Below are positions 1-7,777 of a DNA stretch of 15,299 bases, in pieces. The stretch is taken from positions 1-15,299 of the forward strand of contig JAEWYE010000075.1 of NCBI GenBank assembly GCA_023458755.1, written 5' to 3'. A model generated the notes under the pieces. The model was given only the letters and a program-made list of their open reading frames with translations. It was not told the origin of the DNA and ran no database searches. Position numbers and translations under genes: made by a program. Source of the stretch: Bacillota bacterium (GTDB lineage Bacteria > Bacillota > Clostridia > Oscillospirales > Acutalibacteraceae). The stretch's first letter is position 1; each line of letters starts with the position of its first letter.

Positions 1-391
1 CAACACCATCAACATACTTCTTCGTTGCCGGGTGATAGTCAGCTGTCGGTGTAAACTCGGTTGTGTTGCCTTTTTCCAGCACATTCACCCGGTCCGCCTT
101 TTGACTCAGTGCCGTCTGCTGCGGCCCTGAAACCGGCTTGTCCGCGTCCGCCGTGTTGTCTGCTTCCCCTAGCCCCACCTGCGCCTTTGTCACGGCGTGG
201 GGGTTGTCGGTCCGCGCTATGTAGGCATCCAGCGCCGGAAGCAGCACGTCATTGAGGAACGCCTTGACAGCCTCGCCGCCCTCGTCATATTTGGCTTTCA
301 GATCTGCCGCCGTCAGCCCGCCTACGTCGTTGGGTTCATCGTCCAGCGCCTGAATGACCTGCATATCCTTTGTGAACTTTGTCAATGCCAT
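1..391 (-). CDS. Tail-fibre/collar-like phage structural protein, N-terminal part (cut by window edge)
   Basis: This is the last visible gene of the late operon; its first 130 codons are in the window and its 3' end lies beyond position 1. The ATG at 389-391 follows a GAGGT ribosome binding site and sits 11 bases after the portal stop codon. Around residues 60-95 it reads NPHAVTKAQVGLG followed by NTADADKPVSGPQQTA, a pattern seen often in tail-fibre and short-tail collar proteins (HxVTKxQVGLGxVxNTxDxDKP). Then comes ADYHPATKKYVDGV, another phrase frequent in phage fibre proteins. By family knowledge such proteins form host-contacting fibres or spikes; which one cannot be told without the C-terminal receptor-binding part. 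The position after the portal fits a tail module continuing to the left. Confidence 0.72.
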   Translation of the reverse strand, partial: MALTKFTKDMQVIQALDDEPNDVGGLTAADLKAKYDEGGEAVKAFLNDVLLPALDAYIARTDNPHAVTKAQVGLGEADNTADADKPVSGPQQTALSQKADRVNVLEKGNTTEFTPTADYHPATKKYVDGV

Positions 392-402
392 ATCGCTTTA
401 CC

Positions 403-2097
403 TCACATCGCCTGCGGGACAGTTCCCGTCTCGTTGATTTTCCGTTGCAATTCGTGGTTCCCACGCCCGCCCACCACAGGTATTCCGCCGTCCGGGGAGG
501 GGGGCTGTTCGGCCCCCGCTCCGCCCAAAAGCGGGCTGTCAGGAATTGTCCCATCCGGGAGCATTTGCGTCTGCTGCATGATCTTGATAAGCGATTCGCG
601 GTCGGTAATGGACCCGGCAGGGAGCCGCTTCAAATACTCGACGGTGGAAATACGCTTATTCATCAGCAGGTTATCAAGCGTCTGCTGGCTTGCAATCTCA
701 GACCAGTAAGAGGAATTGCCGACGTCCAGCTTGATCTGGAACGGCAGCTTTTTCAAAATAGAGAAGTCAAAGGAAATCACCAGTTTGTCCGTGTCATAGG
801 GGTTTGCGATTTGAACAAACCGCGTCCCGTAATACTCGCCCATAAACTCCATGTAGATGCGGCCCAAGTCCTCAACGCTCTGCAAAAGGTTCTGCTTTGT
901 CAGTTCCATGGGGGTTGCCGCTGCCCGCTGCAAGGCGATAATGGCGGAGGTGTTGTCCGGTCGGGTGTCACCCAGGGCCACATCAGACGCGCCGAGGAAT
1001 TTTTGCGTATAGGAAACAGCCAAATCAATAAACTGCGCAATCTGCGGGGAGATGGTGGCCGGGTCCACAATTTTGCTCACGTTTTCAACGGGGCCGTTCA
1101 CCCCGATAGCCGCGCCGACCCGGTTGTCCCATTTTGCTATTTTTGTTCGGTCGAATACCACTTTCGGATATGCCAGCGTCATCAGTGAAATCATGCTCAT
1201 GGCGAACAGCTTATTGACAAAAATCTGATTGGGAATTAAGCCGGTAATCATGGCCTGTCCGTGGTAACAGTCCTGCACATAGTCCCAATTCATCCAGGTA
1301 ACCGGATACAGCTTAATGCCAAGGTCCCATTCCTCGCGCACTACACAGTCTTTTGTGCATTCATACCCGCAGATGGTCCCGGTTTTCTTGTCACGCCACA
1401 AGCGCAGCAATACCGTTACTTTCCCGCCTCCGAGACGGTCAAGATTACTGTCGGAGAGGTTTTCCTTATCGTCCGCCTGAATAAGACTCTCCGCGTCACT
1501 TTCCGAAACGCCGTTAGCAACAGCCCGGTCAACCGCATCTTCCACCAGCATCCGCCGGTCAATGATAATAAACGGCTGAGACTGCACATCCCGGCTGTTC
1601 GGGTTCCCGAAGGTTACCTGCGTATTCTGCAAAACCTCCGTGCGAATGGAGCCTTTTGCCGTCTGCCCGATATCCGTGTCAGGGTCGAAATAGGTGTATG
1701 TACAGCCGTCCGCATCCACAGCGGCATTCCTGGCGAACTCCCGAACGCAGGAGCCTATATTGTTCATCTCAAAGATGTTGGAGAACTGATCGTTGATGAT
1801 GTCCGTCAGGACTTCCATGGTGTGCGGGTCCCGTTCACCGGTGGACGGCATATTCTCTGCGTGGAGCTTCAGATTGTCCGTGGATACGTTGGCCACGGAG
1901 AACAGCACCACGCGCTTTAAAAAGTTAAATACCGGCGTGGGGAGTCCGTTGGACTTCACGCCCTCCCACTGCTTGCCGATAAAAAAGTTTTCGTTGGTTT
2001 CCACGTTCCGGTACAGTTCAATCCCGTTATTGAAGTCCAGCCCCGCGCGGTAGTCTTTGTAGACGCTCTGCGGCGTCGGTTTATAGGTGTTCCTCAT
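403..2097 (-). CDS. Phage portal protein (podovirus type)
   Basis: Product of 564 residues. Portal proteins form the dodecameric ring at one capsid vertex through which the terminase pumps DNA and onto which the short tail assembles. The N-terminal stretch with YRNVETNENFFIGKQWEGV and FNFLKRVVLFSVANV is typical of short-tailed-phage portals, as are the central YVQDCYHGQAMITGLIPNQ region and the later SDVALGDTRPDNTSAIIALQ stretch. The end is proline/glycine rich. The ATG at 2095-2097 has a strong GGAGGAACAT leader and lies 13 bases after the upstream tail gene's stop. In P22-like phages the portal normally follows the large terminase directly; here a gp10-like gene sits between them. The assignment rests on residue pattern, length and neighbours; I could not run a profile search. 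Confidence 0.85.
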   Translation of the reverse strand: MRNTYKPTPQSVYKDYRAGLDFNNGIELYRNVETNENFFIGKQWEGVKSNGLPTPVFNFLKRVVLFSVANVSTDNLKLHAENMPSTGERDPHTMEVLTDIINDQFSNIFEMNNIGSCVREFARNAAVDADGCTYTYFDPDTDIGQTAKGSIRTEVLQNTQVTFGNPNSRDVQSQPFIIIDRRMLVEDAVDRAVANGVSESDAESLIQADDKENLSDSNLDRLGGGKVTVLLRLWRDKKTGTICGYECTKDCVVREEWDLGIKLYPVTWMNWDYVQDCYHGQAMITGLIPNQIFVNKLFAMSMISLMTLAYPKVVFDRTKIAKWDNRVGAAIGVNGPVENVSKIVDPATISPQIAQFIDLAVSYTQKFLGASDVALGDTRPDNTSAIIALQRAAATPMELTKQNLLQSVEDLGRIYMEFMGEYYGTRFVQIANPYDTDKLVISFDFSILKKLPFQIKLDVGNSSYWSEIASQQTLDNLLMNKRISTVEYLKRLPAGSITDRESLIKIMQQTQMLPDGTIPDSPLLGGAGAEQPPSPDGGIPVVGGRGNHELQRKINETGTVPQAM

Positions 2098-2110
2098 ATG
2101 TTCCTCCAGC

Positions 2111-3928
2111 TCATTTCACATTTCCGGAGTACCGAAGCTGCACATCCGCCTGCAATACCGTCGCCGTCGCCGTGGCACTATTGCTCTCAAATACCAGCTT
2201 GTAAAACGTCGACTTTTTCACTTTCAACTTGATCCGCTTCACCTGCGGCTTGCGGTTGGTGTTGAACGAAAAATGGTTGTAATCCACGTGCAGGAAAGTC
2301 GCCATATTTGCCGAGACAACTTTTTCGGGATAATCGCTGCGCCGGTTGCTTTCAGCCGTAACCAGCACCCGCGCCCCGTCCTCCGGCTGAATGGAGACAA
2401 ACACCAGCGTGGAATACTTCCGCATCCACTCTTTTCCAAAGTCCATGGAGCCGGTCGCCGCCCGCGCGTCGATGGCTGCCCCGTCATCGTTCCGGTACTG
2501 CCTGGATATGTGGCGGACCTTCCCGTCGGCACTAAAGGCAAGCACTTTTCCGTTGCACTTAAGCATCTGCGCCGCCAGTATGCTGCTGTACCGATACCAC
2601 GCATCATTCGAATAGTTTAGAATCAAAGCATCGCTACCATGGCAAAACCAGAATTCGTAATTGTCCCGGTCATTAAACGTCACGGTTTCGGAAAGGTTCA
2701 TTTCGCTGGTGGTAACCCATACCCGGTCGCTGATCCGCTTTGCGGTTCTCTCGTCCGCAACCAGATTCCCGGATGAAGACGTGGATTTCCATTCGTAAAT
2801 ACTGCTGGAGCACAGAGAAAGGGGGTTGTTCTCCACAAGGCGGACCTGCCCCATGGCGTCATTCCCAAGCTCCTTGTTTACAGGGGTGCAGTAAAATGCC
2901 GCCGTCGTGCTGGAATCGTCCAGCGTGGCAATGCCGTACTGGCAGGAATAAACGCTGTTGGTCTTATACACCACCAGCCGGGAGTAATGGCGGACCAGCG
3001 CCGTGATCGGCGTATTGCTCTCGCCCACGGACATTTCGTAAAGGTCCGGGAAATATTCAGCTGTCGGGTTTCCGTCATAGTCAAGGCCGGAATAAATCGT
3101 CTTGTTGGTTCCGTCTCCATAAAGGAAAACACGGGTATCCGTGCTGCCGTTGAATGTCTCACAAAAGTGCATTCCTGTGACTTCCGCCCGCGCGCCGTCA
3201 CCTTTACGATAGGTAACAGTGACGGTGTTGGTCCCCTTTGCAGGGGCGCTGGCGAACGTCAGTTTTCCGGCAGTCAAATCCGTGGTGTAAGTAACGCTGG
3301 TTCCGGTAACTTCGGTAATGGCAGAAATACCGGCCTCCGGCAGCTGAAAGGCCGTGGCTGTACCGTCAGGGGAAAACTTCACCTTGCGCAGCCCGGTCAG
3401 CCGGTTTACCGGCTGGAGAGTCGTACCGCCCCCAGACGGAGAAGTCGCAGTTTGGATGATGGGCACGTACCCAGTGACGTCTGAAAAAGGCGTCCCGGCG
3501 GTCCCGTTCCAGGCCTTGTACTCATGCCCATTCAGCAGGTATACTTTGCCACCGAACCCGAAGAACGAGGTTTTATCCTGTGTGCAGGTCCCGACAGCCG
3601 CCGAGGTCCAGTCGGACGGATTCACTTTGAAAATTACGCCGCCGAACGCGCACAAAAGTGTCTCAGAGGCCCCTAAAATCCCGCTCCACGCCCCGGAAAA
3701 CACCGGTGCATTCGTGGATGCTGTGTTACCGGGAACGGCACACCACGCATCCCATGCGGCCCGCAGGTCAAAAACAGTTGCGCTTCCGGGGCGCACCTGC
3801 AAATGCCCGTCCATAGTGATTCTGAAATTCTGAAGCTCTGACAATTCACCGTTTTTGATTTTGGTGTCTCCGTCCGGGTTCTCGTTCAGCCCCAGAAACT
3901 TTTTAATTGTCAGGATGGAATTTGCCAT
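2111..3928 (-). CDS. Tail/head-completion beta-propeller-like protein (P22 gp10-like)
   Basis: Product of 605 residues. The reading frame stays open 12 codons further upstream, but the ATG at 3926-3928 is preferred: it follows GGAGGGTAACG, a near-ideal ribosome binding site that overlaps the last codons of the large terminase gene. The N-terminus (KKFLGLNENPDGDTKIKNGE, then LSELQNFRITMDGHLQVRPG) matches the opening of phage tail-accessory proteins, where a d.l..ge..d.eN..i...G.l..R.G signature leads into a beta-rich barrel or propeller. The remainder is rich in beta-type repeats (FLYGDGTNKTIYSGLDYDGN, LVVYKTNSVYSCQYGI, FWFCHGSDALILNYSNDAWY). By analogy with P22 gp10 it would seal packaged DNA below the portal and connect to the tail. 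The fold-level call is fairly secure; the exact tail position is inferred. Confidence 0.65.
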   Translation of the reverse strand: MANSILTIKKFLGLNENPDGDTKIKNGELSELQNFRITMDGHLQVRPGSATVFDLRAAWDAWCAVPGNTASTNAPVFSGAWSGILGASETLLCAFGGVIFKVNPSDWTSAAVGTCTQDKTSFFGFGGKVYLLNGHEYKAWNGTAGTPFSDVTGYVPIIQTATSPSGGGTTLQPVNRLTGLRKVKFSPDGTATAFQLPEAGISAITEVTGTSVTYTTDLTAGKLTFASAPAKGTNTVTVTYRKGDGARAEVTGMHFCETFNGSTDTRVFLYGDGTNKTIYSGLDYDGNPTAEYFPDLYEMSVGESNTPITALVRHYSRLVVYKTNSVYSCQYGIATLDDSSTTAAFYCTPVNKELGNDAMGQVRLVENNPLSLCSSSIYEWKSTSSSGNLVADERTAKRISDRVWVTTSEMNLSETVTFNDRDNYEFWFCHGSDALILNYSNDAWYRYSSILAAQMLKCNGKVLAFSADGKVRHISRQYRNDDGAAIDARAATGSMDFGKEWMRKYSTLVFVSIQPEDGARVLVTAESNRRSDYPEKVVSANMATFLHVDYNHFSFNTNRKPQVKRIKLKVKKSTFYKLVFESNSATATATVLQADVQLRYSGNVK

Positions 3929-3930
3929 CG

Positions 3931-5325
3931 TTACCCTCCGTAGTTCAGATAGGAAGCATCGCACTCACCGCCGGTCATTTCCTCGTCATAATCCATCCCG
4001 GAATCGCCCAATTCTTCCGGCTCCTGCGTTTCCATCTTCTGCGCTCCCAGCACGCGGGTAACCGCAAAATAACGGCAGGCGTCGCAAATATGCGTAATAT
4101 CGTGAGGCTCAGTGGCGCAGTCAGAGGGGTTTTTCTCGTCGTGCTGAATGGATGGAAGATTCCGAATCAGCCCCACGCATTCCTCTGTCACCAAAACTCC
4201 GGGCTTATCTTTGTCATTGCGCATGGGCTTCAGTAGCTCTTTCAGCGCCATCCAGCCCTGAATCCGGTTGTTGCTGGCCTTGATAATGCCAACGCCGTTC
4301 TCCATGAAGATTTCCGCCATGGTCCGCCCGCTGTCCTTCTGCCGGTTCCACATATCCGGGGGAGCAATTGTAAATTCAATCCGCTCGGTGGGCGGGGTCA
4401 GACTGTTCATCAGGGCTGCAGCTGCAGAGACGATCAGGCCACTTTGCTGCACCTCGCGGTACACGTAGCACCGCCCGTCAAAATCCACCGCAATCCACAG
4501 GCAGGCGAACATATCAAGACCGTAGTCGAACGCCCTGTATTTCTTCCATTCCTGCGGGACGCGGACAAACGGAATGATTACGTGGGACTCCCTGCGGAAC
4601 TCCGGGAAGAAGATGCCGGAAAGCGTGTTCCAATCTCCGTACCGCCACGCCCGGCGCACATCGTCAGGCAGCGTGTCCAGCATATTCAGGTATCCGGGGG
4701 AGCCTTTTAGCAAATCCGGGTTATCATCCACGGTGGCCTGAATAAAGCGGTAATCCTCCGCCCGCTCTCCGTCCCGGTACTCCCGATCAACAAACAGCCG
4801 TTTTACCCACAGATGCCCGATACCACCGGGGTTGCAGGTAAGGTACATTCGCCGGGGAATGTCGGACGTTCCGCGCAGACACGCGCCCAGAACACGAAAT
4901 TGGGCCTCTGTAAACTGAGTTGCTTCGTCAATAAAAATCCAGTCAAATTCCTGTCCCTGATATTCAAGGTCCGAACCGGTATCGTAGTGTCCAAATTTGA
5001 TGGTGGAGCCATTGGCAAACTGCATAATGTGGGCCTGCTGGTTGTAGCAAGCAATCTGCATGGGAACCATCTGAATAATGGGCGTAATCAGGGAGTTTTC
5101 CATATCGGGGTAGTGCTTACGAATGATTAAAATACGGATGCCGAGATAGGTCAGCGCACCGCCTACGGACTTTACGCGGATTGCGTGGCTCTTGCCGCCG
5201 CCTCTCGCGCCTCCGTAGCACACATACAGCTCTCGGGCCTGATAAAACTGCTTTTGCTTTTCGTTGGCGTGTCCAAAGTTCATATTGAACACGCCGCCCG
5301 CTTTACTGAAATTCTTGTATGCCAA
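3931..5325 (-). CDS. terL: Terminase large subunit (DNA packaging ATPase and nuclease)
   Basis: About 464 residues from the preferred start. The N-terminal ATPase has Walker A GGARGGGKS (residues 38-46), Walker B WIFIDEA (129-135) and motif III LTCNPGG (162-168). These are followed by the terminase phrases TVDDNPDLL (198-206) and YGDW (229-232). The C-terminal RNase H-like nuclease starts with AFDYGLD, whose Asp267 is the probable first metal ligand. The enzyme cuts concatemeric DNA and drives it into the procapsid through the portal. The frame opens with GTG at 5334, but that codon is part of the ribosome binding site GGAAAGGTGA; a TTG at 5323-5325 sits five bases after it, the same layout as at the scaffold gene, so TTG is preferred. 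An internal ATG (residue 15) lacks a good site. Confidence 0.95.
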   Translation of the reverse strand: MAYKNFSKAGGVFNMNFGHANEKQKQFYQARELYVCYGGARGGGKSHAIRVKSVGGALTYLGIRILIIRKHYPDMENSLITPIIQMVPMQIACYNQQAHIMQFANGSTIKFGHYDTGSDLEYQGQEFDWIFIDEATQFTEAQFRVLGACLRGTSDIPRRMYLTCNPGGIGHLWVKRLFVDREYRDGERAEDYRFIQATVDDNPDLLKGSPGYLNMLDTLPDDVRRAWRYGDWNTLSGIFFPEFRRESHVIIPFVRVPQEWKKYRAFDYGLDMFACLWIAVDFDGRCYVYREVQQSGLIVSAAAALMNSLTPPTERIEFTIAPPDMWNRQKDSGRTMAEIFMENGVGIIKASNNRIQGWMALKELLKPMRNDKDKPGVLVTEECVGLIRNLPSIQHDEKNPSDCATEPHDITHICDACRYFAVTRVLGAQKMETQEPEELGDSGMDYDEEMTGGECDASYLNYGG

Positions 5326-5349
5326 TGCGTTCACCTTTCCAGATATCCC

Positions 5350-5378
5350 AATCAGGGGGCCATTGCGGCCCCCTGATT
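5350..5378 (-). promoter_or_regulatory. Perfect 12-bp hairpin between capsid and large terminase genes
   Basis: The arms AATCAGGGGGCC (5350-5361) and GGCCCCCTGATT (5367-5378) pair perfectly around a five-base loop. The hairpin begins a few bases after the capsid stop codon and ends just before the terminase ribosome binding site. No T-run follows on either strand, so it is a poor intrinsic terminator. A partial attenuator, or a 3' stabiliser that keeps capsid mRNA more abundant than terminase mRNA, fits better. That role is inferred; the structure itself is plain. Confidence 0.75.
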
Positions 5379-5385
5379 CTGTTGG

Positions 5386-6441
5386 TTATTCGTATACCTT
5401 GGTCCCCTCGATACCAACGCAGCCTTCCTTTGTGCCAATGGCCCGCATGGTCTGACCTGCTGTCAGCGTCACGGGAGCCGTGTAGACCTGGGCCGTGGTG
5501 GAGTAACGGGGATTCGTTCCGTCCACGGTGTACTTGAACACCACGCCGGCAACGGCGGTGATGGTGACCGCGTGGCTGGCAATGGCCATGGCAGGAGCCG
5601 CCAGAATCGCGGTAGCGTCTCCGCAAACGGCGATGCCGTCTCCCTTGGTTCCCAGCACAAAGCTGTCGTAGTAGGTCACGCCCTGCACCACAGGGCCGGA
5701 GTAGCCCTGAACCTTGGGCAGAATGTCGTACTTCTGGAGCTTCACGGGATCAATCGTGCTGCCCTTGTACTTGATGAAGAAGTACACACCGGAGGGCATA
5801 TATCTGGTGGGAATGGGCTTAACCTTGTTTCCGTCGAACTCACCGACGACTCCCCTGGTCAGTGCCTCCTTACCCAGCGCATCCACACCCAGATAATCCG
5901 GGTTCTGCTTCAGGAGCTTGTAATATGCCGTGCCGATGTACAGGGTTCGATTCTCCAGAGGAACCAGCGCATCCGTCATTTCTGCGCCCAGGTCGATAAT
6001 CATGCCGGCAATGGTGGACTTCGTGGGAGCAACCGTCTCCAAAGACTGGATATTCGCACCCATGCACCACTTCTTGATACGCTGTTTGTCCATGCCGGGG
6101 ACGGTCACCTCGTCCAGCTGGCGCCGCAGAGCTTTGGCCGCGGATTTCTCAATGGCCTGATCCGTTCCGTCCAGAGCGTCAATGGTGAAGCTGAACGCAG
6201 GGGCGCACTCACAGGTCATTTCCTGAAGGGTATCGCCTACGTCATGCACATCACCAAAGCGATTGCTGCCGCTGCGGTTGTACTCCGTCTCGGGGACGGT
6301 GTTCACGGAGCCGATGCGGATGGTCTTGCTGTTGGGGTCGATAAACGTGTAGTCGTGGCCGCAGTCCGCGTCCGTGATGGACGCTTTCTTGAACCGCTCC
6401 GCGATTCTAGTCGCGTATTTGGTTGCGTAATTGACTGCCAT
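5386..6441 (-). CDS. Major capsid protein with C-terminal Ig-like (CHB_HEX-type) domain
   Basis: Product of 351 residues. The ATG at 6439-6441 follows AGAGAGG with correct spacing, 46 bases after the scaffold stop. Residues 1 to about 275 form a compact capsid-like protein: helical N-terminus (YATKYATRIAERFKKAS), an early beta strand with FIDPNSKTIRIGSV, a central helix-rich part with LENRTLYIGTAYYKLLKQNP, then FFIKYKGSTIDPVKLQKYDI and VQGYSGPVVQGVTYYDSFVL. The context (scaffold before, terminase after) and this pattern support the HK97-type capsid fold. Residues about 288-351 carry YTVDGTNPRYSTTAQVY and TLTAGQTMRAIGTKEG, the signature of chitobiase/beta-hexosaminidase C-terminal-like Ig folds. 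Such domains usually decorate the outside of capsids or bind glycans. The capsid call is strong from context, the add-on from motif. Confidence 0.85.
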   Translation of the reverse strand: MAVNYATKYATRIAERFKKASITDADCGHDYTFIDPNSKTIRIGSVNTVPETEYNRSGSNRFGDVHDVGDTLQEMTCECAPAFSFTIDALDGTDQAIEKSAAKALRRQLDEVTVPGMDKQRIKKWCMGANIQSLETVAPTKSTIAGMIIDLGAEMTDALVPLENRTLYIGTAYYKLLKQNPDYLGVDALGKEALTRGVVGEFDGNKVKPIPTRYMPSGVYFFIKYKGSTIDPVKLQKYDILPKVQGYSGPVVQGVTYYDSFVLGTKGDGIAVCGDATAILAAPAMAIASHAVTITAVAGVVFKYTVDGTNPRYSTTAQVYTAPVTLTAGQTMRAIGTKEGCVGIEGTKVYE

Positions 6442-6487
6442 AAATAATCCTCTCTTTCGTCATAGGGATGCGGAGAGAGCGCTTGTA

Positions 6488-7396
6488 TCAGGAACCGAAA
6501 CCGTCCAAAAACGGATCGCTGGCTTTGCTTTCCGCCCCGGCAGTCTTCATGCTGCCGGTGGAGCGCCCGGAGTTTTTGGCGTTCTGGTCTTTTGCTGCGG
6601 ATTCCTGCTTTACTCGTTCAGCCTCCGCAAGAGCCTGCTTTTCCCGCCACAGAGCATAGGCAACAGCCAACCGCTGCCCCTGCTTCACGGCGTCCCAGAC
6701 CTCTTGTGGAATGGCGTTTGCGTCCTTTGCCGCATCCGGGAATGTTTTCTGGAATTCCGCGATATCGGCGTTTCGCCGCTCCTCTGCGGAATTTCCCGTC
6801 TGTGCCGCCTGCTGGGCGGCGGTCTTCTTTTCGGCCTCCTCGGCCTCTTTTGCCATAACGGCGCTCTCTCTGTCCTCCAGATCGACAGCCCGCTTTGCCT
6901 CGTCCTCGCTCATGCCGGAGGACTTCTTGGCCTCCGTTCGCACAAAGGCAATGTACTGTTCGATGGTCATGTTGGACTGCTTCGCCATCTGCGAAAACAT
7001 CTCCATGACCGGCTTCGCCGCGTCGTATTTCTCCCGTACCCGGTCATAGTCAAGGCCCTTCTGGGCAAGAGCGGTTATCTCCTGCTCATTGACGGTCTTT
7101 TCCTCTCCCAGATGCCGCAGCGTCCAGGTCTTGGGGACCTCCGGCGCAGGTGCCGCTGGTTCTTCGGGTTTCTCAGCGGGGGGCGTCTCCGGCGCTGCGC
7201 TTGCGTCCGGCTTGTCGGCATCCGCCTCCTGAGTGGGTTCCTGCGTCTCGGACTCCGGGTGTTCTTCTGTATTGCTTTCCGGGCTTTCGGCCTCCGGGGT
7301 TTCGGAGCTTTCTGCACCGTCCGCGCCCCAACCATCCAGAAATGCGTCGCTGGTCGGCGTGCTTTCTTCGGTGGGGGTGTTATTCTCGTTTTCCAT
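6488..7396 (-). CDS. Capsid scaffold protein
   Basis: Product of 302 residues. The frame is open 30 codons further upstream, but that part crosses an intrinsic terminator; the ATG at 7394-7396 follows GGAAAGGTGA at ideal spacing. Residues 1-95 are acidic and proline rich (runs of E, P, T, S) and probably disordered. About 95-170 reads as a small folded part (TWTLRHLGEEKTVNEQEITA). Residues about 165-285 are Lys/Glu/Ala/Gln rich and helical, as expected of scaffolds that line the inside of the procapsid and then leave or are cleaved. It lies immediately before the capsid gene, the standard scaffold place. SDAFLDGWG at residues 16-24 recurs as SDPFLDGFG at the last residues; the C-terminal copy may be the capsid-binding tail. 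Confidence 0.82.
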   Translation of the reverse strand: MENENNTPTEESTPTSDAFLDGWGADGAESSETPEAESPESNTEEHPESETQEPTQEADADKPDASAAPETPPAEKPEEPAAPAPEVPKTWTLRHLGEEKTVNEQEITALAQKGLDYDRVREKYDAAKPVMEMFSQMAKQSNMTIEQYIAFVRTEAKKSSGMSEDEAKRAVDLEDRESAVMAKEAEEAEKKTAAQQAAQTGNSAEERRNADIAEFQKTFPDAAKDANAIPQEVWDAVKQGQRLAVAYALWREKQALAEAERVKQESAAKDQNAKNSGRSTGSMKTAGAESKASDPFLDGFGS

Positions 7397-7405
7397 GAAA
7401 TCACC

Positions 7406-7452
7406 TTTCCCCGGCTGGTCTGCCGGTTCGTATTTCCGCGGTTGGTCTGCCG
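7406..7452. repeat. Two 20-bp direct repeats in the scaffold leader (27-bp period)
   Basis: Positions 7406-7425 and 7433-7452 match at 18 of 20 bases; the shared core on the plus strand is TTGGTCTGCCG or CTGGTCTGCCG. The first copy overlaps the ribosome binding site of the scaffold gene. The 27-base period equals nine codons, and in the upstream extension of the scaffold frame it would read ADQPRKYEP then ADQPGKGDF. Either the leader was duplicated, or the repeat is a leftover of an older, longer N-terminus. Confidence 0.7.
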
Positions 7453-7459
7453 CATTGAA

Positions 7460-7504
7460 ATAAAAAAGTGAGCCAATCGCCCCCAAATTGAAGGTGATTG
7501 GCTC
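7460..7504 (-). terminator. Intrinsic terminator upstream of the scaffold gene
   Basis: On the minus strand GAGCCAATCACC (7493-7504) pairs with GGCGATTGGCTC (7470-7481): a nine-base-pair block, one mismatch and two more pairs, around an 11-base loop. The 3' arm is followed by AC and then TTTTTTATTT, a proper U-tract. It ends the transcript of the small terminase to cysteine-rich gene block, unless read through. GAGCC, the start of the 5' arm, occurs again three times just upstream (7506-7524), allowing alternative pairings. Confidence 0.75.
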
Positions 7505-7524
7505 TGGCTCTTAGGCTCTGGCTC
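7500..7524. repeat. 11-bp direct repeat GGCTCTGGCTC beside the terminator
   Basis: GGCTCTGGCTC occurs at 7500-7510 and 7514-7524. The first copy overlaps the terminator's 5' arm as transcribed. Together they give four GAGCC units on the minus strand, each able in principle to pair with the GGCTC arm at 7470-7474. Confidence 0.7.
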
Positions 7525-7549
7525 GTTCTCTATTACGTTTTTCCAGATA

Positions 7550-7777
7550 TCAAACCGGCTTGGCTCGGTCTACAACGGCTTGAACTCCCTGCGCGATTGA
7601 AACAGACGGAAACGACTCGTCAGGTCCGTATTCACGCCCCGCGTAAATACGAGGGCGGCTGATTTTATGACAACGTTTGCAGTAAAGAGGGACGTTTTCC
7701 AAAACAGAATCTTCCGTCAACCGCTGCACGTTCCATCCGCAATACGGGCAATGATACCACCGTTCTTTCTTCACCAT
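7550..7777 (-). CDS. Small four-cysteine (Cys-rich KTR-like) protein
   Basis: Product of 75 residues. CPYCGW (residues 10-15) and YCKRCHK (about 32-38) form two CxxC knuckles, as expected for one structural zinc site. The layout W-x-x-CPxCG, then about 16 residues, then LYCxxC resembles the Cys-rich KTR family of small Firmicutes and phage proteins, whose role is unknown to me beyond the likely zinc knuckle. The ATG at 7775-7777 overlaps the end of the connector gene by seven bases and has GGGGAG upstream, so translation is probably coupled. A lone zinc-knuckle gene between connector and scaffold is unusual for a packaging block. It could regulate late transcription (Com-like) or be a minor virion part; neither can be shown here. 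Confidence 0.7.
   Translation of the reverse strand: MVKKERWYHCPYCGWNVQRLTEDSVLENVPLYCKRCHKISRPRIYAGREYGPDESFPSVSIAQGVQAVVDRAKPV

Noticed and set aside
379..1188. 269-codon open frame on the plus strand opposite the portal gene
   Set aside because: Antisense shadow of the portal gene, with no ribosome binding site and low-quality composition.
5572..6447. 291-codon plus-strand frame opposite the capsid gene
   Set aside because: Antisense shadow; the capsid frame has a good ribosome site, context and family-like sequence.
6431..7471. 346-codon plus-strand frame, Leu/Cys/Phe rich, looking like a membrane protein
   Set aside because: It mirrors the Lys/Glu/Ala-rich scaffold gene on the other strand; the hydrophobic look comes from reversed codons.
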